From assembly GCA_046350375.1 (NCBI GenBank), contig JAXMAO010000005.1:1-64000 (forward strand): a stretch of DNA of 64,000 nt, in the 5' to 3' direction. The notes beneath the pieces are model-generated. The model was not told the DNA's origin. It saw only the letters and a program-made list of their open reading frames with translations, and ran no database searches. Shown here in pieces: positions 1 to 8,044 of the stretch (position 1 is its first letter; each line of letters opens with the position of its first letter). Source of the stretch: JAXMAO01 sp046350375 (GTDB lineage Bacteria > Planctomycetota > Phycisphaerae > UBA1845 > UTPLA1). The position numbers were made by a program, and so were the translations under genes.

Positions 1-382
1 CCGCCAGCGCGGCGGCGTCGGGCGCGAACGACCAGAGCTGCACCGGCCGATCGGGCAGGCCTCGCAGAACGCGGCGCACCTGCCGGACGACCAGCGCGCG
101 GTTGATGGCGGCAGCGGCGGCGCTGCCGGGCAGCGGCAGCACCAGCGGCGTGACGACGGTGATGTGCGGCACGACCTGCTGCGGGCGACGGGCCGCGCCG
201 GCCAGCTTGCGGGCGATGGTGCGCAGGTCGGCGGCGGAGGCGCGCGGCCGGCGCGAGGCGTGGTAGTTGACCCACACAATTTCGTTGTCGTGCTGCGACA
301 GGACGCGCATGACGTGGTGCTTGCTGGTGGGGTCATAGTCCCACGCGCTGGCGAGGCAGATGATCGTCCGGCCGGTGATCAT
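1..382 (-). CDS. Glycosyltransferase, TuaH/ExoL-like (C-terminus outside the window)
   Basis: About 127 N-terminal residues are visible; the gene runs off the left edge. The start is an ATG whose ATGA overlaps the stop of the upstream glycosyltransferase gene, so the two are very likely translationally coupled. The N-terminus reads MITGRTIICLASAWDYDP followed by TSKHHVMRVLSQ. A WDxDPTSKHH-type opening is typical of family 1-like glycosyltransferases of exopolysaccharide or teichuronic acid clusters. An alternating beta/alpha pattern (HITVVTPLVLPLPG) fits the N-terminal Rossmann half of a GT-B fold. Donor and acceptor sugars cannot be read from this half. Role in cell-surface polysaccharide synthesis is inferred from the family and the coupled neighbour. 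Confidence 0.75.
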   Translation of the reverse strand, partial: MITGRTIICLASAWDYDPTSKHHVMRVLSQHDNEIVWVNYHASRRPRASAADLRTIARKLAGAARRPQQVVPHITVVTPLVLPLPGSAAAAAINRALVVRQVRRVLRGLPDRPVQLWSFAPDAAALA

Positions 383-1668
383 GGGCGGCCTCGCGACTTG
401 TTTACGTGTCGCCGGCGGGCGCATTCCCACGCGGCCAGGGTCTGCGCGGCGACTTGCTGCCACGAGCGCTGGGCACCGGACCGGGCGATGCGCGGGCGGT
501 CCCAGCGCGTCGCCAGCGCCTGGCAGACGCCGTCGGCAAGCGCGGCGGGGTCGTCCGGCCGAACCAGCCGGCCCGCGGCCGGGTCGAGCAGAATCTCGGC
601 GTTTCCGCCGACGTCGCTGGCGACAGCCGGACAGCCCGCAGCCTGCGCCTCGAGCAGCGCGTTGCAGCAGCCTTCCGAGCGCGACGGCAGCACGAACAGG
701 TCGGCGGCGTTTAGCGCGACGTTGACGAGCAGCGGCGCCAGCGCCCCGGCGAGCTGAATCGCGTTGCGCAGGCCGTGTGCGGCGATCTGTCGCCGCAGGC
801 GGCGCTCGAAGGCCGGTTCGCCGGCCGATCCGCCGACCAGCGCCAGGCGCACGTCGCCGGCTTCGCGGCGGATGGCGGGCAGGGCGTCGATCAGCAGGTC
901 CCAGCCCTTGAGCGCCTGCAGGTGTCCGACGGCGACCAGCCACGTGGCGGCGGGCGACCAGCCGAGCTGCCGGCGGGCGGCGTCGCGCGGCAGCGGGTGG
1001 AACTGCGCCGGGTCGACGCCGTTGGGGATGATGTCGATTTCGAGGTCGCGCCGCGCGATTTGGCGCGCGAGCCGCGCCAGCGCGACCGAGACGGCGATCA
1101 GGCCGTCGGCGTCGCGGAGCATGTCGGCGAGCGGCCGGCGGCGGAGCGCGTGTCGCGCGGCGCTGACCAGCTTTCCGCGCAGGGTGACGACGACGGGCAG
1201 ATCGAGTTGCCGTGCTGCGCGCCAGGCGCCGACGCCGTCGGGCCATTCGAAATGGGCGTCGACCAGATCGAGGGGCGTTTCGCTCTGCAGATCGCGCAGG
1301 GCGCGGCGTGCGGCCCGGGCGAACCAGGCGGCGTCGGCAGACTTGGCGAGGCGCGGCAGGTAGAACATCGGCACGTCGCGCGGCGGGCGCAGCGCGGCGG
1401 CGCTGGCGGGCACGGCGCCTTCCGGTCGCGCGACAGCGATACCACGCGCGCGGCGCGGCCGCAGCAGCGGGAACCACGGGCGCGGGCAGAGGACGTGCAG
1501 GTCGGCGTACGGCGAGATCGCCGCCAGTCGGCGCTGCACGAACAGGCCGCGGGTCGGATGGTCGGCGTCGGGGTAGCAGAGCGTCAGACAGGCGACGCGC
1601 GGCGGCGGCGCGGGCGGCGGCGGAGCGGCCGGGCGCGGCAACGGGGTGGCGTCGAGCAGCGCGGGCAT
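379..1668 (-). CDS. Glycosyltransferase family 4 protein
   Basis: 429 residues. I place the start at the ATG giving MPALLDATPL, because the open frame upstream runs under the divergent GreA-like gene and is arginine/serine-rich noise. Residues about 30-55 (CLTLCYPDADHPTRGLFVQR) are the typical GT4 N-terminal strand plus the HPTRGxFV loop. The middle contains IIPNGVDPAQF, and the C-terminal half has the donor-binding ExxxxxxxE region (SRSEGCCNALLEAQAAGCP, then VGGNAEI). This is the retaining GT-B fold that transfers a sugar from a nucleotide-sugar. Its stop overlaps the start of the next glycosyltransferase (ATGA), so both probably act on one surface glycan. Sugar specificity is unknown. Confidence 0.85.
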   Translation of the reverse strand: MPALLDATPLPRPAAPPPPAPPPRVACLTLCYPDADHPTRGLFVQRRLAAISPYADLHVLCPRPWFPLLRPRRARGIAVARPEGAVPASAAALRPPRDVPMFYLPRLAKSADAAWFARAARRALRDLQSETPLDLVDAHFEWPDGVGAWRAARQLDLPVVVTLRGKLVSAARHALRRRPLADMLRDADGLIAVSVALARLARQIARRDLEIDIIPNGVDPAQFHPLPRDAARRQLGWSPAATWLVAVGHLQALKGWDLLIDALPAIRREAGDVRLALVGGSAGEPAFERRLRRQIAAHGLRNAIQLAGALAPLLVNVALNAADLFVLPSRSEGCCNALLEAQAAGCPAVASDVGGNAEILLDPAAGRLVRPDDPAALADGVCQALATRWDRPRIARSGAQRSWQQVAAQTLAAWECARRRHVNKSRGRP

Positions 1669-1777
1669 TGATACAACTATCGACCGGGTTTGGGGATGCG
1701 CTTCAGCCCGGGGCGCGAATCGACAAGTGAGCGCGAATCGGCGAAAATGCGTGGCTCGGCACTTTCGGGCGAGGCGC

Positions 1778-4003
1778 ATGCGACACGAAGAACTGAACGC
1801 GTTGGCGAAGAGCAACCGGTGGAGCGAACTCGAGGCGGCCTGGCTGGCCGCGGTCGAAGACCGCGACGGCGATCGCTTCTCCGACGACTTCCTGCTGCCG
1901 ATCGAAACGACGGTCAAGGCCGGCAAGACCGACCTGGCCGAGACGCTCGGCTGGGCGTGGCTCGACAGCGTCAAGGCGCGGCACAGCGCGACCGAGGCGC
2001 TGCACCTGGCGCGGCAACTGCTGCTGCGGCTGCCGAGCGGCGAGCAGTTGCGCAACGAGGTGCTGTCGCTCTATCGCCAGACGCACGCCGGCGTGGCGGA
2101 CCTGGAGCTGTGGATCGAGCGGTCGGGGCTGACGGCGGGCAAGTCGGTCAAGCGGGCGCTGCGCTTTCTCGACGTGGGAACGCAGCTTCAGCCCGGCCGG
2201 CTGCTGTTGCACCGCACCGAGGATGACGAGGCCGGCGAGTTGCTGTCGGGCAGCCTGACGGCGGACGAGTTCGAGGTGCGCACGGCGCGGCGCAAGCAGG
2301 TGCTGACGGCCGAGCAGTTGATCGATACGTACAATCCGTGCGCCGAGAACGACTTCCGGGCGCTGTCGATTCTCTATCCGCAGCGGCTGGCGGACCTGGC
2401 GCAGAACGACATCGCGGCGCTGCTGATCGGCGTGGCGCGGGCCAAGGGGGGCAAGGTCGATCGCGACGAGCTGAAATACATGCTCTGTCCGCGGCACGTG
2501 CCCGGCGATCAGTGGAGCAACTGGTGGACGCGGGCGCGCGAGTCGATCAAGAAGTCGCGCCACCTGCGGATCGAAGGCCGCTCGCCGATGATGATCATCC
2601 ACGAGCCGGCCGGGCAGACGCTGGAGCAGGAGACCTGGACGACCTTCGAGCGGGCCGAGACGCCGCGGGCGTGGCTGGAGGTGATCGAGGCCTATCTGCG
2701 CGAAAACAAGTCGCAGCGGCGGACGCGCGACGAGGCGTTTCTCGAGCGCGTGCAGAAGGCGCTGGTGACGCGGGCGCAGAAGTTCGCCAAGCACGAGCCG
2801 GAGCAGGCGTTCGCGACGGCGCTGGTCATCGAGCGGCTGGCGGACGAGGGGCTGCCGCCACACCCCGAGGCGCACGGGCTTTCGGTGAAGATGCTGCAAA
2901 CCGTCGGCCGGCCGGCGATGCTGGTGCTGGCGCTGCCGGACGCGGCGTTGTGGTCGTTGGCCTTGCCGGAGGTGAAGGAGGCGCTGCCGCAGCGTTGGCC
3001 GGAGGTGTTTGCCGAGCTGATGCGTTCGGCGCCGGTCGCGCAGCTCGACACGCTGGCGGCGGACGTGGAGCAGGCCGGGCGCGGCGAATTGATTCCGTCG
3101 CTGGTCGAGCGGGCGCTGGCCGAGCCGTTCGCGCACGTGGACCTGGTGATGTGGGTCTGGAAGGGGCCGGCGATTCGGACCGCGCTGCCGGTGCCGCCGC
3201 GGACCGAGCTGCTGTCGCGGATTCTGACGCTGGTGGGCCCGGCGCGCGAGGCGGGCAACAAGGTGGCCAAGGGGGCCGACACGAACACGCTGCGGGCGAA
3301 GGTTCGCACGGGGCTGTCGGCGCGGGACTACGCCGGGCTGCGCGAGGTGCTCAAGACGGTCGACGTGGCGCTGGCGACGGCGATCCGTCGGCAGGTGGAC
3401 CGGGCCGAGGGGCTGGGGCCGGTGGTGCAGGACGAGATGATGACGGTCCTGCGCGAGCACTTCCCGGAGCTGTGGGTCAAGGCGAAGGTTCTGCCGTGGG
3501 ACGAGGCCAACGTGCTGTACGTGACGCGCGAGGGGCTGCGGGTGCGCGAAGGCGAGCTGAACGAGCTGGTGAACGTGAAGATGGTCGAAAACGCGCGGGC
3601 GATCGGCGCGGCGGCCGAGCTGGGCGACCTGTCGGAGAACTCGGAATACAAGTTCGCGCTCGAGGAGCGCGACCTCCTGCGGGCGCGCGTGGCGCAGATT
3701 CAGCGCGAGCTGGCGATGGCGCGCGTGCTCGAAGTGGAAGATCTGCCGGACGATCACGTCTCGATCGGCCATCGCGTGCACCTCAAGAGCGGCAACGGCG
3801 GCGCGGACATGACGATGACGATTCTGGGCCCGTGGGAGTCGGACCTGGCGCGGCAGATTTACGCCTACCAGACGCCGCTGGCGCGGCGCGTGCTGGGGCG
3901 CAAGGTGGGCGACGAGGTGACGATTTCGATCGACGGGCAGGAACGGACGTATCGCGTGGGGGCGATTGAGCCGGCGATCGCGGGCGTGTCATTCCGGGCC
4001 TAG
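1778..4003 (+). CDS. Very long GreA/GreB-domain protein (transcript cleavage factor with large N-terminal extension)
   Basis: 741 residues against about 158 for ordinary GreA. I chose the ATG giving MRHEELNALAKSNRW because the open frame before it overlaps the divergent gene's leader. The first roughly 570 residues are helical and charged, without a domain I can name. The last roughly 150 are a GreA module: a coiled-coil hairpin with GDLSENSEYKFALEERD, where Asp617 and Glu620 match the two acidic residues that GreA pushes into the RNA polymerase secondary channel, then the FKBP-like C-terminal domain (PLARRVLGRKVGDEVTI). The expected role is rescue of backtracked RNA polymerase. Chlamydial GreA is also about 700 residues with an N-terminal extension, so the architecture may be a PVC trait. 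The gene stands alone. Confidence 0.85.
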   Translation: MRHEELNALAKSNRWSELEAAWLAAVEDRDGDRFSDDFLLPIETTVKAGKTDLAETLGWAWLDSVKARHSATEALHLARQLLLRLPSGEQLRNEVLSLYRQTHAGVADLELWIERSGLTAGKSVKRALRFLDVGTQLQPGRLLLHRTEDDEAGELLSGSLTADEFEVRTARRKQVLTAEQLIDTYNPCAENDFRALSILYPQRLADLAQNDIAALLIGVARAKGGKVDRDELKYMLCPRHVPGDQWSNWWTRARESIKKSRHLRIEGRSPMMIIHEPAGQTLEQETWTTFERAETPRAWLEVIEAYLRENKSQRRTRDEAFLERVQKALVTRAQKFAKHEPEQAFATALVIERLADEGLPPHPEAHGLSVKMLQTVGRPAMLVLALPDAALWSLALPEVKEALPQRWPEVFAELMRSAPVAQLDTLAADVEQAGRGELIPSLVERALAEPFAHVDLVMWVWKGPAIRTALPVPPRTELLSRILTLVGPAREAGNKVAKGADTNTLRAKVRTGLSARDYAGLREVLKTVDVALATAIRRQVDRAEGLGPVVQDEMMTVLREHFPELWVKAKVLPWDEANVLYVTREGLRVREGELNELVNVKMVENARAIGAAAELGDLSENSEYKFALEERDLLRARVAQIQRELAMARVLEVEDLPDDHVSIGHRVHLKSGNGGADMTMTILGPWESDLARQIYAYQTPLARRVLGRKVGDEVTISIDGQERTYRVGAIEPAIAGVSFRA

Positions 4004-4078
4004 GCGCCGCGCGGCGGCAGCAGGGGCGGAGTTCTCATCATCATCTTCGCGGCGTCGATCTGTGCGCCACGCGGCCGA

Positions 4079-4594
4079 TTACGTCGCGTGCGGGGCGCGC
4101 ACCACGTCGCAGCTCGCAATCGCGCTGCGGCAGGCCGCGAAGGCCCGCTCGATCGACTCGATGCCCGCGGGGATCCGGTCGGCATGGTCGTGTGCCGCGG
4201 CGCGCTGCACGCTGGCGGCGGCGGCGCGCAGCGGGTAGGCGCAGGCCGCCGTGGCCACCTCGGCGACGTCGCGCGCCAGCAGCGCGACCTGGGGCAGGTC
4301 GTTGGTGGCAATGCTGACCTGCAGCGCAACCAGCGCCTGTCCGACGCGCTGTTCGAGCATGTCCAGCAGCTTTTGCATGACGCGCAACTGGCTCTGGCAG
4401 GCATGGTTCAGGGCGTCGAAGTCGATCGCGGGTCGTTCGGCTGACCTGGCGCCGGTATCAGCCGGGGGAAGCCGGGAGGCCGGGCCTGCTGTCGGCTGGC
4501 TGGATTGCGTCGTCACTACGCCGGTGCGGCCCGCCTGGGCCGGTTGATCGGCGGCATTATCGGGTATTCGCGGCTTCCGCGGCTCGCCAATCAT
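4079..4594 (-). CDS. Hypothetical helical protein, possible degenerate Hpt domain
   Basis: 171 residues, divergent from the PilZ-REC-Hpt gene with 245 bases between the starts. Residues 1-55 are low-complexity and disordered (PAQAGRTGVVTTQ, SRLPPADTGARS). Residues 57-165 are predicted helical: a long helix (LRVMQKLLDMLEQRVGQAL), then NDLPQVALLARDVAEVA, then PLRAAAASVQ. The second helix has the spacing of the phospho-acceptor helix of an Hpt domain, but Arg108 sits where the His would be. The match is weak and rests on pattern alone; it could be any four-helix bundle. A possible TATACT-like -10 element lies on this strand about 20 bases upstream of the start. Position beside a second His-less Hpt protein makes a signalling role plausible but unproven. 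Confidence 0.6.
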   Translation of the reverse strand: MIGEPRKPRIPDNAADQPAQAGRTGVVTTQSSQPTAGPASRLPPADTGARSAERPAIDFDALNHACQSQLRVMQKLLDMLEQRVGQALVALQVSIATNDLPQVALLARDVAEVATAACAYPLRAAAASVQRAAAHDHADRIPAGIESIERAFAACRSAIASCDVVRAPHAT

Positions 4595-4839
4595 GGGGTT
4601 TTCCTGTAGGCAGTATAGCGTTTTTCCTGCCTCTTCTAAATCGGTACGGCAGGGGCTGGAGATTGAGCGAACTGCCTTCCGGAATCGCGGAATTCATGAA
4701 GTTTCGGACGACGCGCCGGGATTCACGGCCCGCCGGGATGCAAAGGCGTCTGGCCGGCGAGCCGAAGAGCTACGGATAGGACCGCGCCGCCTCAGGGGCG
4801 CACGGCGGGCTGTCTGGAACCGGGAAGGGCGCGAGATCC

Positions 4840-5952
4840 ATGGCCGCAAATTCGGTTCAACTCGATACGCAAAAGCTGGATGAGCTGCTGGCGTCGCTTG
4901 ATCGCGAGGGGGTCAGTTTCAGCGGGCGCGGGGCCGGGGAGGAATTCTTCCCGTACCGCCAGGCGGGCCTGTCGGTCCGTCTGATTTCGTCCGGCTCGCC
5001 GAACTTTCGCGTGCCAACGCGGCAGATCAGCGCCCAGCACCTGGTGTTCCTGCACGCCTCGTTCATTCACGAGCGGACGCGCTGCGTGGTCGAGCTCATC
5101 ACGACGCACAACATGTGGCAGGCGGCCGAGGGAACGATCGTCACCTGCCGGCACATCTCCGGCCGCGTGCATGAGGCGGTGGTGCGGTTCGCGCGCGAAA
5201 TCAACGTGTCGAAGTTCGTGCGGCACGCGGTGCGGCGATCGGTGCTGGTGGTCGACGACGAACCGACCTGCGCGCGGCTGTTGGCGCACTACCTGAAGGA
5301 AATGAAGACCAACGCCCAGATCGAGACCAGCGGGCGCGCGGGCGTCGATGCGGCGCTGCGCGGCGGCTTCGACCTGGTGCTGATGGACGTCGACATGCCG
5401 GAGATGGACGGCCTGGCGGCGGTCAAGGAACTCCGCGAGCACGGCTACGAAAAGCGCATCGTGGCGGTCACCGGCATGACGGGCGACGGCGACCGCGAGC
5501 GCTGCCTCCAGGCCGGGTTTGACGATTACATCTCCAAGCCGATCACGCGCGAGCAGCTCTCGACGACGATTGACTGCCTGGAGGAGGAGCCGCTCTTCTC
5601 GAGCCTGGCCGGCCAGAGCGACCTCGACCCGCTGATCAACTCGTTCGTGGAAAGCCTGAAGCCGCGCGGCGACCACCTGCGAACCGCGCTGGGGGCGAAG
5701 GACGCCAAGACGGTGACGCGCATCGCCCGCTCGCTGAAAGGCGAGGCGGCGTCGTACGGCTTCCAGCCGCTGACCGACGCGGCGGTCGAGCTCGAGAAGG
5801 CCGACCAGCCGGGCTACGCGTGGGACCTGGTGCTCCGCGACGCGCGCAAGGTGCTGAAGCTCGCCAGCCTGGTTCAGCCGACCGAGACCCACCGCAGCGA
5901 CGCGCCGGCCGACGGCGCCGCTGCCGACAGCGCGGCGGCCGCCGGGGCATAG
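4840..5952 (+). CDS. PilZ-like / response-regulator receiver / degenerate Hpt protein
   Basis: 370 residues in three parts. Residues about 20-125 resemble a PilZ-type beta barrel (YRQAGLSVRLI, RVPTRQISAQHLVFL), though a clean RxxxR and DxSxxG pair for cyclic-di-GMP binding is not obvious. Residues 133-250 are a receiver domain with the complete active site: Asp139/Asp140, phospho-acceptor Asp183 (LVLMDVDMPEMDG), Thr211 and Lys233 (ISKPI). Residues about 262-345 look like an Hpt domain, but the signature helix reads RIARSLKGEAASYGF, so Arg297 replaces the phosphorylatable His. An Ala-rich tail follows. The likely job is a receiver whose output is a protein-binding pseudo-Hpt. The start has a GAAGGG ribosome site. 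No kinase is adjacent. Confidence 0.8.
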   Translation: MAANSVQLDTQKLDELLASLDREGVSFSGRGAGEEFFPYRQAGLSVRLISSGSPNFRVPTRQISAQHLVFLHASFIHERTRCVVELITTHNMWQAAEGTIVTCRHISGRVHEAVVRFAREINVSKFVRHAVRRSVLVVDDEPTCARLLAHYLKEMKTNAQIETSGRAGVDAALRGGFDLVLMDVDMPEMDGLAAVKELREHGYEKRIVAVTGMTGDGDRERCLQAGFDDYISKPITREQLSTTIDCLEEEPLFSSLAGQSDLDPLINSFVESLKPRGDHLRTALGAKDAKTVTRIARSLKGEAASYGFQPLTDAAVELEKADQPGYAWDLVLRDARKVLKLASLVQPTETHRSDAPADGAAADSAAAAGA

Positions 5953-6194
5953 CGCGTCCGCTTCCTGCACCGTCCTTCGAGCGGATGATTCACGAGACTC
6001 GGCGCGGCCGGCGCCGGTGATGGCGTCGCGGCCCACGCGTGCGCGCCGCGCCCAACGCTCGCACCGGAAAATGGATGGCCGCGCGGGCCGCATGGCCGAC
6101 CGGGCGGCGGGCGACTACGATTCGCTACGGAAGAAGGATGGGCACGGCGCGGCGCGCGGGAGCGTGCCGGCGGCGGCCCGGGCAGGTGATCACG

Positions 6195-6911
6195 ATGATG
6201 TTTTTCGATCCCACCTATTTCGTCATTGTCGGCCCGGCGATCCTGCTGGCGCTGTGGGCGCAGTTTCGCGTGCGATCGGCCTTTTCGGCGGCGGCCGAGA
6301 TCGGCAACCGCCGGCAGCTGTCCGGGGCGCAGGCGGCGCGGGCGATTCTCGACGCGAACGGGCTGTCGCACGTGGAGGTCGAGCCGTCGCAGGGCGGCTC
6401 ACTGTCAGATCACTACGATCCGCGCAGCGAAGTCGTGCGGCTGAGCCCGGAGGTGTTTGAAGGCCGGTCGCTGGCGGCGGTCGGCATTGCCGCGCACGAG
6501 TGCGGCCACGCCATTCAGAAGCAGCAGCGCTACGCGGCGCTGGCGATGCGCAACGGGTTGGTGCCGCTGGCGGCCACCGGGGGCAAACTCTCGGGGCTGC
6601 TCATCATGCTCGGGTTCGTGCTGATGTACGCGGCCCGGCCGCTGGGCATGATCGCGCTGGTCGCCGGGCTGGGGCTGTTTGCGGTGATCGTGGTGTTCCA
6701 GCTTGTGAATCTGCCGGTCGAGTTCGACGCCAGCCGCCGCGCGCGGGTGGTGCTGGCCGAAGGCGGGATCGTCTCGGCCGAGGAAATGGAGCCGGTCAGC
6801 CGGGTGTTGAACGCGGCGGCGCTGACCTACGTCGCGGCGACGGTGACGGCAATTCTGCAGTTGATCTACTTCCTCTATCGGGCGGGGCTGCTGGGGAATC
6901 GGCGGAACTAG
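6195..6911 (+). CDS. Membrane zinc metallopeptidase, YugP family
   Basis: 238 residues. The start is the ATG giving MMFFDPTYFVIVGPA, which puts the first membrane segment (residues 8-21) at the N-terminus as in the family; the open frame extends further upstream but is arginine-rich. The zinc motif is HECGH at residues 101-105 (GIAAHECGHAIQ), and NLPVEFDASRRAR supplies the family's conserved downstream acidic region (third zinc ligand candidate). Further membrane segments lie near residues 128-145, 150-170 and 210-230. Family members are about 225-235 residues, so this is full length. Substrate is unknown. The gene stands alone, with convergent neighbours on the right. Confidence 0.88.
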   Translation: MMFFDPTYFVIVGPAILLALWAQFRVRSAFSAAAEIGNRRQLSGAQAARAILDANGLSHVEVEPSQGGSLSDHYDPRSEVVRLSPEVFEGRSLAAVGIAAHECGHAIQKQQRYAALAMRNGLVPLAATGGKLSGLLIMLGFVLMYAARPLGMIALVAGLGLFAVIVVFQLVNLPVEFDASRRARVVLAEGGIVSAEEMEPVSRVLNAAALTYVAATVTAILQLIYFLYRAGLLGNRRN

Positions 6912-6922
6912 CCAATCTGCAC

Positions 6923-8044
6923 TCACGGATGTTCGGGCCGCGCCAGCTCGTCGAGCAGCGGGCCGAGCCGTTCCGCGAGCACGCGCTTGCAGACGGCGTG
7001 GCCGCGCGGCGTGAGGTGGCGGTCGCGGGCGTAGTACAGGTCGAGGCGTCCGTCGGCGATGAGCGCGTCGAGCATGGGGACAAACTCGATCGATTCGGCG
7101 CGGCAGAACTCGGCCAGGCGTTTTTCGATGTGGGCGTAGTCGAACCGCGCGTCGTCGAGCTGCTGGTGCGCGAAGACCTGGATGAGCGACGGATAGGCGA
7201 CGATCGCCAGGCGTCCGCCGTTGGCGCGGACTTCGGCGGCCAGCGCCGCGAGCAGGCGGAAGGTCTCGTCCCACATCTGCGGCACCGGCGGCGGCTCGTC
7301 GCGGAGGAACCGCACCAGGTCGCTTTCGGGCCGCGCCCCGGCGCCCAGCATGAACCGGGTGAGCGCCGGGCTGGAGCGGATGCGGAAGCGGGCCCAGTCG
7401 AGCGTGGCGGGGCGCCACCAGGCGCGCGACACCGACCACGGCTTGGCGGGCGGCGTGCCCGTGGCAATGCTGGCGATCGTGCCGGCGGTGACGATGTCAT
7501 CGCCGCAAAAGAAGCCGACGATGACGAGCTGCGGCCGAGCAGCGCGGGCATAGGCGGCGTAGGCGAAGAAGTAGTCGCGCGGTCCCCAGCCGGGCTCGGC
7601 GACGACGGAGAGTCCGGCGTCGGCCGCGGGGTGGGCGCGGGCATAGTCGCTGACGAAGCCGACGACGCACTGGTCTTCAAAATTCGGCAGTCCCCAGCCG
7701 AAGGTGAATGAATCGCCGATCGAGACGACGCGCAGGCGGCGGGTGGCGAGCTGTGCCAGGTCGGGCCCGCGGAAGCCGTCGCCGTTGACGTCGACGTCCA
7801 TGTCGTGAATTTCGGGGAAGGGAATGTGCACCCGTTGGCCGGGCTTGAAGCGGAAGGCGAACGGCCACGGCTCGGGCTGATAGTGGCGCGGGTCGATGCG
7901 GAAGACCGGCTGCGTCCAGAAGATTCGGAAGTACAGCTCGAGCAGCACGAGGCAGCCCATCAGCGACAGGCCGATGGCCGCCAGCTTGAACCGCAGTGAC
8001 GGGCGGCGGCGCGGCGCGGCGGGGCGGGCCGGCGCGGCGCTCAT
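6923..8044 (-). CDS. SGNH/GDSL-type hydrolase with N-terminal membrane anchor
   Basis: 373 residues. The start ATG overlaps the stop of the SpoIID gene (ATGA), so the two are coupled. Residues about 18-40 are one hydrophobic segment (LAAIGLSLMGCLVLLELYF), an uncleaved anchor or signal. The catalytic block I serine is in VVSIGDSFTFGWGL (GDS). The likely Asp/His pair is in the C-terminal DRHLTPRGHAVC, matching the DxxH block V of SGNH esterases. The region between (VDVNGDGFRGPDL) is typical of planctomycete SGNH proteins. It probably acts outside the cytoplasmic membrane as an esterase or O-acyl transfer enzyme on a glycan. Substrate cannot be inferred. Confidence 0.82.
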   Translation of the reverse strand: MSAAPARPAAPRRRPSLRFKLAAIGLSLMGCLVLLELYFRIFWTQPVFRIDPRHYQPEPWPFAFRFKPGQRVHIPFPEIHDMDVDVNGDGFRGPDLAQLATRRLRVVSIGDSFTFGWGLPNFEDQCVVGFVSDYARAHPAADAGLSVVAEPGWGPRDYFFAYAAYARAARPQLVIVGFFCGDDIVTAGTIASIATGTPPAKPWSVSRAWWRPATLDWARFRIRSSPALTRFMLGAGARPESDLVRFLRDEPPPVPQMWDETFRLLAALAAEVRANGGRLAIVAYPSLIQVFAHQQLDDARFDYAHIEKRLAEFCRAESIEFVPMLDALIADGRLDLYYARDRHLTPRGHAVCKRVLAERLGPLLDELARPEHP

